DNA from: Prosopocoilus inquinatus
Lineage: Eukaryota; Arthropoda; Insecta; Coleoptera; Lucanidae
Direction: 5' to 3'
Assembly (NCBI GenBank): GCA_036172665.1
Contig: CM069869.1
Span: 5,890,001 to 5,954,000 of the forward strand
Length of the DNA stretch: 64,000 bases
Below the pieces are notes generated by a model. It ran no database searches. It was not told the DNA's origin and saw only the letters and a list, made by a program, of their open reading frames with translations. This document shows, one piece after another, positions 1-11,720 of this stretch (positions are counted from its first letter, which is position 1; each line of letters begins with the position of its first letter). The translations under genes were made by a program, and so were the position numbers.

Positions 1-560
1 AAATTAAGAAAAGAAAATAAAAAATAGAAGAATGAAGTCCAACAAATCTCAAGGTTGAACCGGCTCAACTTAACTCAACCTAACTACATTCAATTAAAGC
101 AAAAAGTTTAAAATACAAAGGATTAAAACTCAACAACAGCCCAACGAATGAAATCGAATCTACTAAACCCGAGCAAGAAAATAAAAATTAAAAAAACAAT
201 ACAAAATTTAAATGAAACTGTAACTGTACCCAACCTAACTCCATTCCACCCAAGTTAAAAATTTAAAAAAACATTAAAAAAAATATATTAAAGGTATAAA
301 GTACTAAAAAATATACGTGGATTAAAACGAACATCGAGAAATCTCAAGGTCAACTGAGCTCACTCAAATTATTGTATCATAAAAAAATTAAAAGTGAAAA
401 AGATATTAAAATTTATACATGGATTAAAGTCAACACAAGGTAAAAGATTAAAAATTAAACGAAAATATTAAAAAAAAAATTGAAAATCAATTAAGATGAA
501 ATTCGACTAAAGTCAAGGTCAATCCAATCCAACTGTCCGTTCAACGCAAATAAGAATTAA
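1..560 (-). repeat. Degenerate minisatellite, TTGGGTTGA family, reverse orientation
   Basis: Runs such as CTCAACTTAACTCAACCTAA and CAAGGTCAACTGAGCTC alternate with A-rich AAAATTAAAAAT linkers. Read on the minus strand this is the same unit (GGTTGAGTTNACTTAGGTTC, then TTGACCTTGA, then T-rich linker) found at 22.1, 45.4 and 59.4 kb. Repeat spacing is near 100 bp and irregular. No coding potential seen. Confidence 0.6.
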
Positions 561-1195
561 AAATTGCGGTAAAAATTAAGAGGATAAAAAATGGATAAAA
601 ATTAAAAATCAATTAAAATGAAGATATGAACTGATAGTGCTAGCTTATAAAGGGTGCACACTATTTTCTTGTGACAACTGACAACTGTATAAGCTCATAT
701 AAATTTATTTCTTTTTTTAAAAAAAGGAGCGCCAACTGCTGTTTTGTATAAGGGCGCCGACTACTCTTCCTCCGACCCTGCTTGCTGTGTAAATATTTGT
801 AAGAATATTATAAAGCATTTTTGGTTACTTGGGTGATAATAAGCTTTTGAAAAAGAGAAGTCCATTCAACGCAAAAAATAAAAAATAAAAATTACGAGAA
901 AAATTAAGAGTATAAGAAATTGATAAAAATTAAAAATCAGTTGAAATGAAGATAAGAACTGATAATGCCAGCTTATAAAGGATGCACACTATTTTCTTGT
1001 GGCAATTGACAACTGTATAAGCTCACATAAAATTGTTTCTTTTTTTTAACAGGGGCACTAACTACTGTTTTACATAAGGGCGCCGACTACCCTTCCTCCG
1101 ACTCTGCTTGCTATGTAAATATTTATAAGAATGGAATGTAATAAAGCATTTTTGGTGACTTGGGTGGAATAAGCTTTTGAAGAAGAGAAGAAAAA
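535..1195. repeat. Tandem duplication, two copies of about 326 bp
   Basis: The block starting GTCCGTTCAACGCAAA at about 535 returns at about 861 as GTCCATTCAACGCAAA. Both copies hold GGGTGCACACTATTTTCTTG or a close variant, AAGGGCGCCGACTAC and TAAAGCATTTTTGGT, in the same order. The final part of the unit recurs in reverse orientation near 35.16-35.24 kb, so this is a dispersed element end that was locally duplicated. No gene recognised. Confidence 0.75.
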
Positions 1196-2131
1196 ACATT
1201 ATTTAAGGAACACAGCGAAACGTAGGTAATTCTATCGGTAAGCTAACTCCAAACAATTGGAATTTAGAGATTAAAAAAAATTACTAACGTCGGAGAAAAA
1301 AAAAGTACGACGGATACGTTCGATTCCCGAACTAGCTTATTTTATTTACGAGTAAAAGCCGTGGGTATAAATTCTCTAGGCCTCATGCGTCACGAAATGT
1401 GTGATGTATGCAAAAGCAGTTAAACCTGCCACTGATTCATTGTCTTTGCGTCACACGGTGTAGTATATGTTGATTATCACTTTATGGAAATGTTATTAAT
1501 ACGCATAGATAATGGCATCCTCAGATAAGATCGAGTGTTTTCGGAAATTCTAAATGTACCCAAGTGTAATGATGAACAAGGTGCGTACGACGATAACACC
1601 ATCACTGATAATGATAATCACCAGGAATACTTTTCATTTACGAATTTTCATGAAATAGCATCGAATGTTAAACGGAATTAATGTCAATTTGAATTGTAAC
1701 TCTCGGTAATCTCTATGATACTGCGAGCGGTATAAATTTCATTACCTTGTAAAATTCATTTTCACTTTTAATCTCTACCCAGAAGTGTGTGTAGGAAGCC
1801 TTAATTTAATGTCAAGGGCTAACACGAAATGCATTCCAATTAACGTCATTAACAATGCGAAAGGGGATTACGGCTGTCATGTGTAAACGACCTCCTGTTA
1901 TTTAGTCTCATTATAAACTACTTTTAGTTTCAGTAAATTACCTGCGGTCTTTTACACGAATTAGGAAAATCCAAGATGAGATGAAAATCGTAAGCTCCTG
2001 GAAGAGATCGTATTTAACATCTTCTGGAAGCTTAATTGTCTTCGACTTAAGCCGATAGCGGAGGTAAATCTCTTATTTTGAGAAAATATGTAGTATACCT
2101 ACACTGTCTGTTTAGTTCTTAAAATATATAC
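1196..2131. other. Non-coding stretch, nothing recognised
   Basis: AT-rich single-copy-looking DNA. I see no long open frame, no RNA gene and no repeat shared with the rest of the window. Confidence 0.5.
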
Positions 2132-2760
2132 ATACTGGGTGATTCAAAATAAGTGTCCGACCCGTCAACCACAGGTGGTACACAGAAAAAGAAAAGAAAA
2201 AGTCTTCATGCATAGGCGGTCTAATATCCATAGTTTTTGAGATAAAATGCATTGAAGATTCAAATACAAATTGGTTGATGGGCACTAGTACAGCTGTATT
2301 GGGTCACAAGAGTAAAGAAATCGCGTGGAATAAAACGAAACATTAACATTTACCTCAAAAACTTGTTTATAGGTGGTTTCTTTTGCTTAAAAGTTTCAAT
2401 CATGTTTCGAATAGTTCGGACCTGAATTTCGTAGTTGTTGCAACAAAACACCTGACTTGAATTTTTGATTGACAGTTCATTTGTAAATAACCATAATTCA
2501 ATCCAAACAAATTTTAGAAAAAAAAATGGAGAGATTCAATGTCTGTTTTTGAATCAAAACCAGCTTGGATCACGATTTTGTGAGCGAAAGAAAGCACCTT
2601 ATGTGTACGTAAGAAATGAATCATTGTTTCTGTTTTGGATTGAAAGGAGGTTGATTTTTGGAATGCCTCGGATAGATTTATTTCTAGCAATTTCGGACTT
2701 CCGTGATCTTAGTAAATACGGACCTAACGGGTCGGACACTTATTCTGAATTATCCTGTAT
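2132..2760. mobile_element. Non-autonomous DNA transposon with 34-bp terminal inverted repeats
   Basis: The left end reads ATACTGGGTGATTCAAAATA and continues AGTGTCCGACCCGT. The right end is its reverse complement with about four mismatches in 34 bp (ACGGGTCGGACACTTATTCT to CCTGTAT). The 629-bp interior has no convincing transposase; a 112-codon open frame inside it has no recognisable domain. A left-end partial copy lies at 48116-48310. Family inferred only as a MITE-like element. Confidence 0.75.
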
Positions 2761-4109
2761 AAGAGCTCAGTTCGTGTGCGGTACGCTTTTTAATGTTAAT
2801 TAATCCTCTTTTTTGGTTCATGCACCAAACTACGCAGCAGTATGTTTTAGGACTAAGAAAGAAAAAGCTTTTAGTTTTTTCAACTTAATTTCAAGAGCCC
2901 AAGATTACATTAAAAAAATCAAGGAAGATAAAATCCTTTTTGAGAAAGAAGTAAAAAAGAGAAATGGTCTATAATAATTAAGGAAACACGAATTACCATG
3001 CCTACTATAAATAATGCAATTTACCTAAGTACGTATGTGCCTAATCACTTCGGATTCACATTAAAGAAAACAAGTATATTGGAAAAGATAGGATCAAAAA
3101 AAAAGAAACACGAAAAAGAATGCAGTAAAGAGGTTTAGATTACAATACTTACTTACAATACGCACTTATTTCTAATCGATGCAGTGAGTTAACAAATGAA
3201 AAACTGACATGAAATTATAAGAAAGTGAAAAACGAAAATAAGAAAGAAAAAAAAAACACTTACGTTAAGAAACAATATAAACAATAGCAATTAGAATTAC
3301 GAACGAAAATCGCAAAAGTTTCTCTGAACATTTCTGTTAATATGAAAGTACGTAGTTTATTTACGTTATTAATAGTGAAAGGAGTTATTAAATGGAGTAA
3401 AACAGTGTAAATTATTTAGTGTTCAATTACGGTCCTCCAATTGTACGAGCATAGTCGCTAATAGCATCCGGGGTTCCTTGAAACGAAAACGCTTATGAGA
3501 ATTTAAAATTTTTATGTATTCGCAAATCGCCTAAAAATATTTTCAATCACGAATATGAAAGAAAAAATGACTATTTTCCGTCACTAAGGGACGCATGTTT
3601 TAATCATTCGGATAAGATAATTTCGCTATTAAACATAGTAAGCGTTCGTGATCTGACGAAAGCTGCGTGCGGAGCTACTCATTTTATTTCATGCAATTAT
3701 TGCAAGAAATTATTTATTGCAATCGAATTGGTGAGGATGCCCGCAATTTTATAAAAATTGTTTTTTTTTCTCCGAATAATTTGTCTAATTATCTATTTGT
3801 TTCTACGTTTCAGAATATTTTTATATGTTTCTATTTTTTTACGAGGATCGTTAGTTTGTCTTTACAAAAATAATTTCGCCGAACAGTCTCAGAGGAATTA
3901 TTGAATAGTAGAAAATTCGAAAAAATATTTTGCCTTTGCGAACTGCATCATGGAATACTAATTATTACTAATACAAGTAGTCATGACCAGTCATGCTTCT
4001 TTCTTTATTCTTATAGAGCGTTCCCTATTGCACGCGTTGTTTCCGAACGTTTAGCTAATCGTATATCCAATTGGTATATCGAAATGATTCATTTATCACA
4101 AAAAAAAAA
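2761..4109. other. Non-coding AT-rich stretch
   Basis: A- and T-rich DNA with short open frames that lack domains. No repeat family or RNA gene identified. Confidence 0.45.
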
Positions 4110-4240
4110 TTGTGCAAATCGTTTTTGATTGCAGTGAAAACCTCGAGCAGCCTCTGTACAGCTGTTTCAGCCCTGCTTGGGGCTTCTTCTATCCTACTGC
4201 AATGTCAGGTCAAAAAGCGATCGTAAGATGTCGCTATTTT
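4110..4240. repeat. Dispersed repeat, GCTTGGGGCTTC family, copy 1
   Basis: Contains TGCAAATCGTTTTTGATTGC, then CTGTACAGCTGTTTCAGCCC, GCTTGGGGCTTC and CTACTGCAATGTCAGGTCAA followed by AAAGCGATCG. Related copies occur at 9.47-9.94, 37.9-38.05 and 44.85-45.01 kb. The CTGTACAGCTG core is itself palindromic. No protein is encoded. Confidence 0.65.
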
Positions 4241-4624
4241 ATCGATTCATTTATCATTTAACTCGACAATAATATAATTCATTTACTAACGTCTGTTTTA
4301 CATTTAAATAAATAAATAAACCATTTCATAAAAAGCATTCACTGTGCTTTGCTCTTGCTATACCATTATGCTTTTATAAATGGCCAGTAACTCTGTTTCT
4401 GTCTATCTAACAAGATTCTGAACATTTAAATGTGTTAACTGTTAGGGCTAAGAATGAGCAAAGCATTTTTAAGACCATTGCCATCAATCCTTAAGACCCG
4501 TACAAGACACCATACTATGATATCAAATTCTGTGTACACGCTGAGCGAAATAATAAATTTCCGTTCTTTATGAATTTATAAATGACGCTGTGTATATTAT
4601 CAACTTGAAAATTAAAATGACAAA

Positions 4625-5905
4625 GTATCATTTTAAATGATGAAATTGCGTGTGCACTCTTCATCGATCTAACGAAGGCATTCGACACGATTGACAATGA
4701 CATCCTACTTCATAAATTGGAAAAATACGGTATAAGAGGAACTGCACTAAAATGGATGCCGTCATGTCTTTCTAAACGTCTTCAAGAAGTAGTCTTCATA
4801 AATCATCTCAGGATCGAAGAAGAGTTAACGGCAGAAAATATCGAGATGGGTGTCCCACAGTATGCATCTTGGGCCCTCTCTTCGATATCTACATAACCTA
4901 CAGTGATTCAAACTAATAGTTGCAAAATTTTCAACTACGCCGACGACACTAGTGTTCTGATAAAAGGAGGAAACTTTATAGATATTATAGAACGAGGATC
5001 GAAGATTGTAGGGCTGTCGGAGCAATGGTATCAAACACATAGACTAGTGCTAAACAACATTAAAACAACCAGCATTTTATTTACCAACCAGGATCTTGAT
5101 GATACACCAGCGGACATCTCTTTAAATGGTCAAGAAATTAAAATGTTTGAAGACTCAAAATACTTAGGAGTGTACCTTGACATGGTCAACCCACATCTAT
5201 ACCCCGTGTAACAAGCTCGCGTTAGTATGTTTTGCTATACGGACTCTAAGTCAGCATACCGGAACATCAGTGCTCGAAACAGTTTATTACGCAAACTTTA
5301 ATTCCTTGTGTCAGTATGGGATAATTCTTTGGGTGGCAGCTTTAAGGTCAACAAAGTTTTTCTTCAAAAGAAAGTGCTCCGCATAATATACAAGTTATCA
5401 GTGAAGGGTTCTTGCCGAGGCGTGTTTCGGTCAAACAATATACTAACTATTTACGGTCTTTGTATATACAGATGTTTAATTTTCATAAAATAACAAAATC
5501 ATTACTTCCATAAACATGAAAGTCAGGAAATTAGCTACTATTCTACTCGCCAAAAAGACCTGTAAATATACCCTATTCATTCATCGTGTTACAAAATCTG
5601 AGCACAGACCACTATATACATACATGTGTCAAAAGATTTTCAATAGTCTACCCATGAATTTTAGGTAAATAGAAAATGTGAACCAATTTAAAAAGGAGGT
5701 CTTAAAATTTATTGTAAACTTAGAACCCCATTCCTTATCAGACTTTATTGTCTAATGATAGTGTCCAACTATGGCTCTATGCTGTTTATGTTGGTGTAAA
5801 TTAATTTTTAGTTATTGTTACTAATGACGCCTTTGTAACACTTGTTTTCACCTCTTTTGAGTCTGTAAACATTTTGTTTTGAAATAAAACGTATTATTAT
5901 TAGTA
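4625..5905 (+). pseudogene. Broken non-LTR retrotransposon reverse transcriptase, Jockey/CR1-like
   Basis: A reverse transcriptase remnant read in several frames. From about 4650 the translation gives ALFIDLTKAFDTIDNDILL, the palm motif A region with its first catalytic Asp. Near 4850 GVPQ and then a damaged GPL block follow. At about 4935 comes the motif C box NYADDTSVL with both catalytic Asp residues. The thumb and C-terminal region follows (YGIILW, then FLQKKVLRIIYKLS from a shifted frame, then FKKEVLKFIVNLEPHSLSDF ending near 5755). It is 5' truncated, with no endonuclease domain, and has stops and at least two frameshifts. A 3' tail of ATT triplets after an AATAAA at about 5883 fits target-primed integration. 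Family level is inferred; the exact clade cannot be fixed by eye. Confidence 0.8.
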
Positions 5906-6154
5906 TTATTAAAAAAATGACAAGGTGATTTAAGTGGCATATCATTTTAAACAAATTTTAATTCTGCATCCAATGACAATATCAGTTTACAGTTTCTGTA
6001 TTTTATTTTTGAACGTGTGACTTAAATATCTCTAAAGTTTATTCATGTTTTACTACGTAAAAAACTTGTTAATTATGTTATCTTTTATCTTTGTTTTCAT
6101 CAGTGGCACTTTTTTGTATGAAATGCATTTTTACTAGTTTTCTTTTTTAATTAA

Positions 6155-6315
6155 ATCAGACTACTACACTTCAATCGATTCAGATATTCCTGCTTGTCAA
6201 ACCCTAAATGTTTCACAGAGTTACGCGTTTGAATTAATTGGAAAATTGTTTGCATTTGCATTGTCATTCCCACTGAAGTAACTGAAACAGTGTCGTCTAC
6301 ATACCATGCCTTCAA
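6155..6315 (-). pseudogene. Short antisense reverse transcriptase remnant
   Basis: On the minus strand the translation gives WYVDDTVSVTSVGMTMQ and, about 20 residues later, NSVKHLGFDKQEYLNRLK. The first resembles the reverse transcriptase motif C box (YxDD with both Asp). The second resembles the VKFLG region that follows it in Jockey-type elements. The spacing between them is shorter than usual, so this is a degraded fragment. It lies between two plus-strand fragments. Confidence 0.45.
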
Positions 6316-6326
6316 ATAAATTCCTC

Positions 6327-7440
6327 GTTAAACCATAACCATAACTTACTGTTGGACAAAATGGAATGTTATGGTATCCGAGGGAATGTTTTAAGTTGGC
6401 GTCAATCGTACTTGACCGGCCGTAGCCACAGAACCCGAATTACAGCAAACGGTGCAAAATTTTATTCCAACTACGTTACAATCAAAACGGGGGTCCCACA
6501 AGGTAGTCTACTTGGGCCAACGCTCTTTGTCCTATATATAAATAACTTATTTGAAGATTGCCAACATATGAAAATAGTAAACTATGGGGACGACACTAAT
6601 CTACTTGTATGGGAGAAGGATTTCATGGAACTGTAGACAGCTATCAATTTAATATTATCAAAATTCAATGGTTTGAAAGGAACAAACTTACTTTAAATAA
6701 TAGTAAAACCTCCTGTTTAGTATCTAGAACTAATCGAGCTAGTTATGATCCACCTAAGAATATACGTCTTGATGATGGTTTACTCACTATTAACTCCAAT
6801 GCCAAATTTCTCGGTCTGACTATAGATCCATAACTGAATTTTAATAAACATGTTGAAGAGTTGGTAATCAAGCTGAATAAGGCTTGCTTCACTATCCGGG
6901 TATTAAAAAATTCCGTAGACCTATCAGTTTTGAGGTTGGCATATTTTGCCTACTTCGGCTCCGTAGTGAGGTATGGTATGATCTTCTGGGGAAGCAGTTC
7001 TTATATTCAGAAGGTATTTGTGGTTCAGAAGAGGATCCTACGTACAATATACCGTATCGAGAATCTTGTAGAGGACAGTTTAGACAACATAAACCCTAAA
7101 AAATTAGAGCTTACCTATTCATAGATTAAATATCACAGAGAGATCTCCCTTATACTGTCCGATGGTATTCTACAATAAACTACCAATACGAATAAAATTA
7201 GAGTGGCAGCAGAAGCTTCCGCACAGAAATCTATCGGCTGTTATTAATTTGGAACCGTACTCGGTAGAGGAATATTTACATTTTTTTTTGTTTTTTTGCG
7301 CTTCATTTAATAACGATGAATTTTATTTTTTTATAGTTCTTATTCTCAACAGAATTTTTGTTTGCCTTGACTCTTTTCAATTTCTGGCAATGTTTTTTAT
7401 CATTGTTCTTTTATTGAAATAAACACATTATTATTATTAT
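6327..7440 (+). pseudogene. Second broken Jockey/CR1-like reverse transcriptase
   Basis: The frame opens with HNLLLDKMECYGIRG (fingers/palm), then GVPQGSLLGPTLFVLYINNL, then NYGDDTNLLV. The last is motif C, with Gly where Ala is usual in Y-A-D-D; both Asp remain. The frame then stops at about 6636 and the rest continues in other frames: WFERNKLTLNNSKT, FLGLTIDP, the thumb segment YGMIFWGSSSYIQKVFVVQK and the C-terminal INLEPYSVEEYL. It is 5' truncated with no endonuclease part. It ends with AATAAA-like sequence and seven or so ATT triplets (7427-7447). The shared tail type suggests the same family as the copy at 4.6-5.9 kb. Confidence 0.8.
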
Positions 7441-7739
7441 TATTATTAAGTAAGCTGTGATTTTTTGTGCTATTGGCAACACTTAATCCAAGAGCAAGAG
7501 GATAATTTTCAATAACTGACAGTGATCATTTTCTAGTCTACCAGTTCGAAAATAATTTTCAATATCTAATAAAAGAATTATGACATAATTCTAATATTTT
7601 ATAACTTGAAAATACAAGGTGTCACAATTTGTCATTTATTTAATTTAAATAATTAATTAACCTTCCAAACATTTCGGATAAAAAACACTGAAACTGTACC
7701 CCATTTTAATTAGGAATTAATTTGAGGGCACGGTACATA

Positions 7740-8026
7740 ATACCGGGTGGTCAATGTCAACTGTCCTGAGTTGGCAATACTTAATTTAAGATGGCACGAC
7801 TGAATAATTTTCTACCATGATCTATTCCATATCTGGTTTTAATCTGTCAAAAGAAGGTTATGTTTTGGTTATGTCGTTGTTATGACAGTAAACACGAGTG
7901 TCACCGCAACGTCTGACGGTTCGGCGGAAATAATAAATTACTGAAAACTATCAAACATAAGAATGTACTAATGCAGAGATCTTTTTGTTGTCAGACCCCG
8001 GACATTTGAGATTGACCACTTTGTAT
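7740..8026. mobile_element. MITE with 27-bp terminal inverted repeats
   Basis: The left end ATACCGGGTGGTCAATGTCA pairs with the right end TGAGATTGACCACTTTGTAT, and the match continues inward. Length is 287 bp, with no coding capacity. Confidence 0.7.
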
Positions 8027-8188
8027 AGTTGCTGATGGATTCTAAGTTGAGTGATTCGTGAAACTAACGGAAATTTGTTTTCAATTCGCTTTGATTGCGC
8101 AGAATTTTCTGGAGAGTGGTCGGACTTTCAGATCTCTACTTATTAAGAGTTTTTTTTTTGTTTTCTTTTAAATAAATATACCTCTACG

Positions 8189-8780
8189 TCAGCGTTTCCC
8201 AAACTTTTAGGTTTCACGGTCCCCTTTTGGGCTGCATTATGATTCACGCCCCCCCCCCCCTCCCGCCTCCTACGATTATCTAATGCTTTTATAGAACTTT
8301 TTTTAATATTTCAGACATCAGACATCCGCATATTTCATAACTGACAATAATAGCCCATTTCTCTTTTTTTCTAAAGCTGAATATGGAAATATTTACGCTG
8401 TACGTTCCAAGTAAAAAAAACACGGTATCTGTACAGTCGGGAGTATTAAATCTTGGTCGTTACTGCTAATCAAAACCTCAGCTTTAATTTCACAAATTAG
8501 AAATTTTCATTTGTGTTTTGCCAAGAAAGTATCAAAATAAATCAAATATTTAAGAAACTCTTCCTAGCATTCAAAATTAAGACACGAATTTCCTTAGTTT
8601 TAATAAAATTCAAGTTAAGCGTCAACCGTTAACAATTATTAATGATGACGAAAATTTCTCGACTGTATGTATATGCAATTTCTTGTAACAAATAACTTAA
8701 CAAATTAGCTGCAATTTGCGTTCAATTTTATTATATTTATTTTGCTGCGCCCCCCTTTGAAGAATTACGAGCTAGTAGCA
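8189..8780. mobile_element. Probable hAT-type element end with a nested insertion
   Basis: TCAGCGTTTCCCAAACTTTT at about 8190 resembles termini of some hAT elements. GCGCCCCCCTTTGAAGAATT at about 8752 resembles the sub-terminal part of such elements. A C-run lies at 8250-8261. The region between holds a separate MITE (8432-8667). No transposase is visible. Confidence 0.35.
8432..8667. mobile_element. MITE with TACAGTCG termini, copy 1
   Basis: It starts TACAGTCGGGAG and ends with the inverted form CTCGACTGTA. The interior (AGAAATTTTCA, ATTCAAAATTAAGACACGAA) is shared with the element at 32363-32628. A TA at the terminus would fit a Tc1/mariner-like origin, which is inference. Confidence 0.7.
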
Positions 8781-9469
8781 TCAGGCAACAATAAATTATT
8801 GTTCGAATATATTTTCTTTTTCGTTGCAATTACAATTTCCTATATTTTTTTTCCTCTGAACTGGCACTATTTGTGAATTTTCAAAAGTGTGAGGATATTT
8901 CGAGGATTTTAAGATTCTGAATACAGTTTTTTTTTCTGTTTATCGATACATAAATAAAACATTTTTTTTTTAGTAATGTAACATTTTCGTTTCATGTTAA
9001 AAGTTCTTTCAAGAATTACAATTGTTTCGGTGTGTTTTAAACTGATTTTTGTTTTGATGGATTACGTATTCGATTCATGCAGAATCACTACAACCGGAAC
9101 ATGACAAACCAATCCAGATCATTCTGAGTGATCTACTGATTTGTTGCTGAACAAAGCGGAATGATTTTGACTACCAAACGAATGTACTTTATTGTTCAAT
9201 GTGCAAAAGTCGTATGTCAAGGATTCAATTTTCTTTTATCACAAAATGCCACATACATTCCGCTTTACTTAACAAATGGAAGTTTTTTTTTTGTTTTTTC
9301 GAAAAATTGATTTTATAGAAAAGTTAAAAAGTTAAAAAAAATTAAGACGAAAAATAAATTGTAACTAACACAAATAACAGTTATTAATTACGCATGCAGT
9401 TTAACGACGAATAATTTCTTACAACATTCAAAACAGAACTATTCTAAAGTAATCAACTTACCAAAAGCT
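8781..9469. other. Non-coding AT-rich stretch
   Basis: No domain-bearing frame or shared repeat seen. Confidence 0.4.
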
Positions 9470-9940
9470 ACAATTTAACAAATTTTGTTGCAAATCGTTT
9501 TTGAAAGCAGTGGAAACCTCAAGCAGTCTCTGTACAGCTGTTTCAGGCCTGCTTGGGGCTTCATCAGCAGAGGCGATGAACAGATAAAACAGCGACATCC
9601 TACGATCGCTTTTGACCTGACATTGCAGTAGGATAACAAATTGAAGCGGATTTGCTACATAATACGCTATCCCATGCAAGGCGGCCATGCTTGCTGTCAA
9701 AGGATGAAAGTTTCAAAAAATTTGGTTGCAAATCGTCTCTGCTGACGAAGCCCCAAGCAGGGCTGAAACAGCTGTACAGAGACTGCTCGAGGTTTTCTCT
9801 GCTTTCAAAAACGATTTGCAACAAAATTTGTTAAAACTTTGATTATGCTTTGACAGCTTATTACGTAGCAAATCCGCTTCAAATTCTTATCCTACTGCAA
9901 TGTCAGGTCAAAAAGCGATCGAAGGATGTCGCTATTTTAT
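9470..9940. repeat. Nested inverted copies of the GCTTGGGGCTTC repeat
   Basis: The segment 9478-9573 (TTGTTGCAAATCGTTTTTGA to GGGGCTTCATCAGCAGAG) is repeated inverted at 9735-9832. The adjoining segment 9590-9672 (CGACATCCTACGATCGCTTT, AAGCGGATTTGCTACATAAT) is repeated inverted at 9850-9935. The order is therefore a b a' b', not a simple hairpin. Open frames here are on both strands of the same repeat and are not genes. Confidence 0.7.
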
Positions 9941-11519
9941 TTATTCACTACAATTTAACATGATGCATTCAACAAGTAATTTTCAGCATTTTCAGTTTTC
10001 AGTAATCACATTTTTTTTCGAAAAAACTAGAAATATTTCCATACGTCAAGTAAATGTGGACACACATTGTACAGTACGATCCCCGGATCGTGTTTACAAG
10101 AGAAAAAAAAAGTTGATTTTTAGTTTTTCAACAAAATGCCAAAGGAAAAAGTAGGTTCTTCAAATCGAAAAAAAAAAATAATAATAAAACCGACATTTTA
10201 AACAATTCAACTTTACGCCGTGGTTCCTTGTAACTGTTTTAAGGATAAATTGTTAAAGATACTCTATCATCTCTTATCCGATGTTTTACTATTTCTACAT
10301 TATTAGGCAAGTGTTTCTTGTAAATAATTTGTTTTGAACGCTCCTACAAATAAAAATCTGAAATTATTAAGTCAGGACTCTATGGCGACCGTAAAACTTA
10401 ATAATAATGTTTATTGCCCACTGAAGACGGAAGTAATAATAAGTATGTTTTCTTCTTCTTTATTAAAATATGTTTCCACCATGTCACATTAAAAATATAA
10501 GTCAAGGATAAAAAAAGCGTTACGAGCTGTCGGGGAATGACATCCGAACGAAAAAATAATTAAAGTTACCACATTACCATAAATGCTCTTAGCGCTACAC
10601 CTGAGACCAAACAAATCACAAATAAATTCAGTAATTCATTGACTAACTGACTAATTAATTAACTATCTGACGAACTGAACTAAACTGATTAATGATTGAT
10701 TTACTAATTGAATTGATCTTTGTAATTACAAATTTTTCTTTTTATACGACCCGTGCAGTATTGCACAAAGTACCTTTGTCGTATTATTTTAAAAGTCCGA
10801 GCCCAAGGACCAACGTGCCAAAATTATCAGCGTTAATTGATTTATGTAATATCGTATGATCTGTATGATCTTATGCAACATTCCTCAAATAAGTTCAATC
10901 AACTTGGTATCATTTGTCAGCATGGAATTCCCTCTATTTTGTCAATTAAACCTAAAATCACGCGCGTTAAACTGTTAGACCGAATAATTTAAAACGTTGA
11001 TTTTATTTTTGATTTTGAGAACACTGCATTAATATTGAAATTTTTATTACAGATGTGTTAGTTATAAATCAAGAAAAACTTTTTTCCCTGGGCATTTTTT
11101 TTTTTTTTTGTAAAATTAAAAATTAACTTTTTCGCATTTTGAGATTTTCAACTGGTGGCACAATCTCCTATGTCATCAGCTGATATAAAGAAACTCAAAA
11201 TATCCCCTATAATAATAAAAATAAAATCATAAGAAAAAAAATGCACTCCTGAAAAATGACATTTACTACTTGCGACCTTTTGCTCTTTGAGCAGTTGAAT
11301 ACCTTTTCCTAACAAATAAATAATTTTATTTATTAAGAGGCATTCTCTTTCTAAATTAAAATTCCATCAGTAAAGAACTGTTGAGGATTTTGTAAGGATT
11401 TTAAAAATTTTGCGTAGAATGAAAAAAAAATGAAGATTTTCCAACTTTACTGAGAGGAGTTTAAGGAACAGGTATTGGCAACACTGGAAGTAACTTAAAC
11501 AACATCACCTACACACGTA
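9941..11519. other. Non-coding stretch
   Basis: AT-rich DNA. ATCCCCGGATCG near 10079 is a short palindrome that slightly resembles the terminal motif of the foldback at 23.6 kb. Nothing else recognised. Confidence 0.4.
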
Positions 11520-11720
11520 ATAGAGTTGCTGATGGATTCGAAGTTGGGGGGCAGACCATTTGTAAAATGATTAAACAACACTGGTCCTAATATAGATCCC
11601 TGAAGAATATTGTCATGAATAAGATTTGCCAAGTTCTCAGGAAAATTGATTTCTGTTGCCTGTGATCAACGTTCAAGGTGAGATGATAACCAACTCTACG
11701 ATTTGCGTGGTGATAAAGCT
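11520..11720 (-). pseudogene. Antisense reverse transcriptase remnant
   Basis: Minus-strand translation gives LSSHLER, a stop, then SQATEINFPENLANLIHDN and ILQGSILGPVLFNHFTNGLP. This corresponds to the reverse transcriptase block that usually reads SYLxxRxQ ... GVPQGSxLGPxLFxxxIND. One in-frame stop and truncation at both ends mark it as dead. Only about 65 residues remain. Confidence 0.6.

Noticed and set aside
9458..9834. Open frames on both strands at 9.5-9.8 kb as small genes
   Set aside because: They are opposite readings of the same inverted dispersed repeat, and similar frames appear at its other copies.
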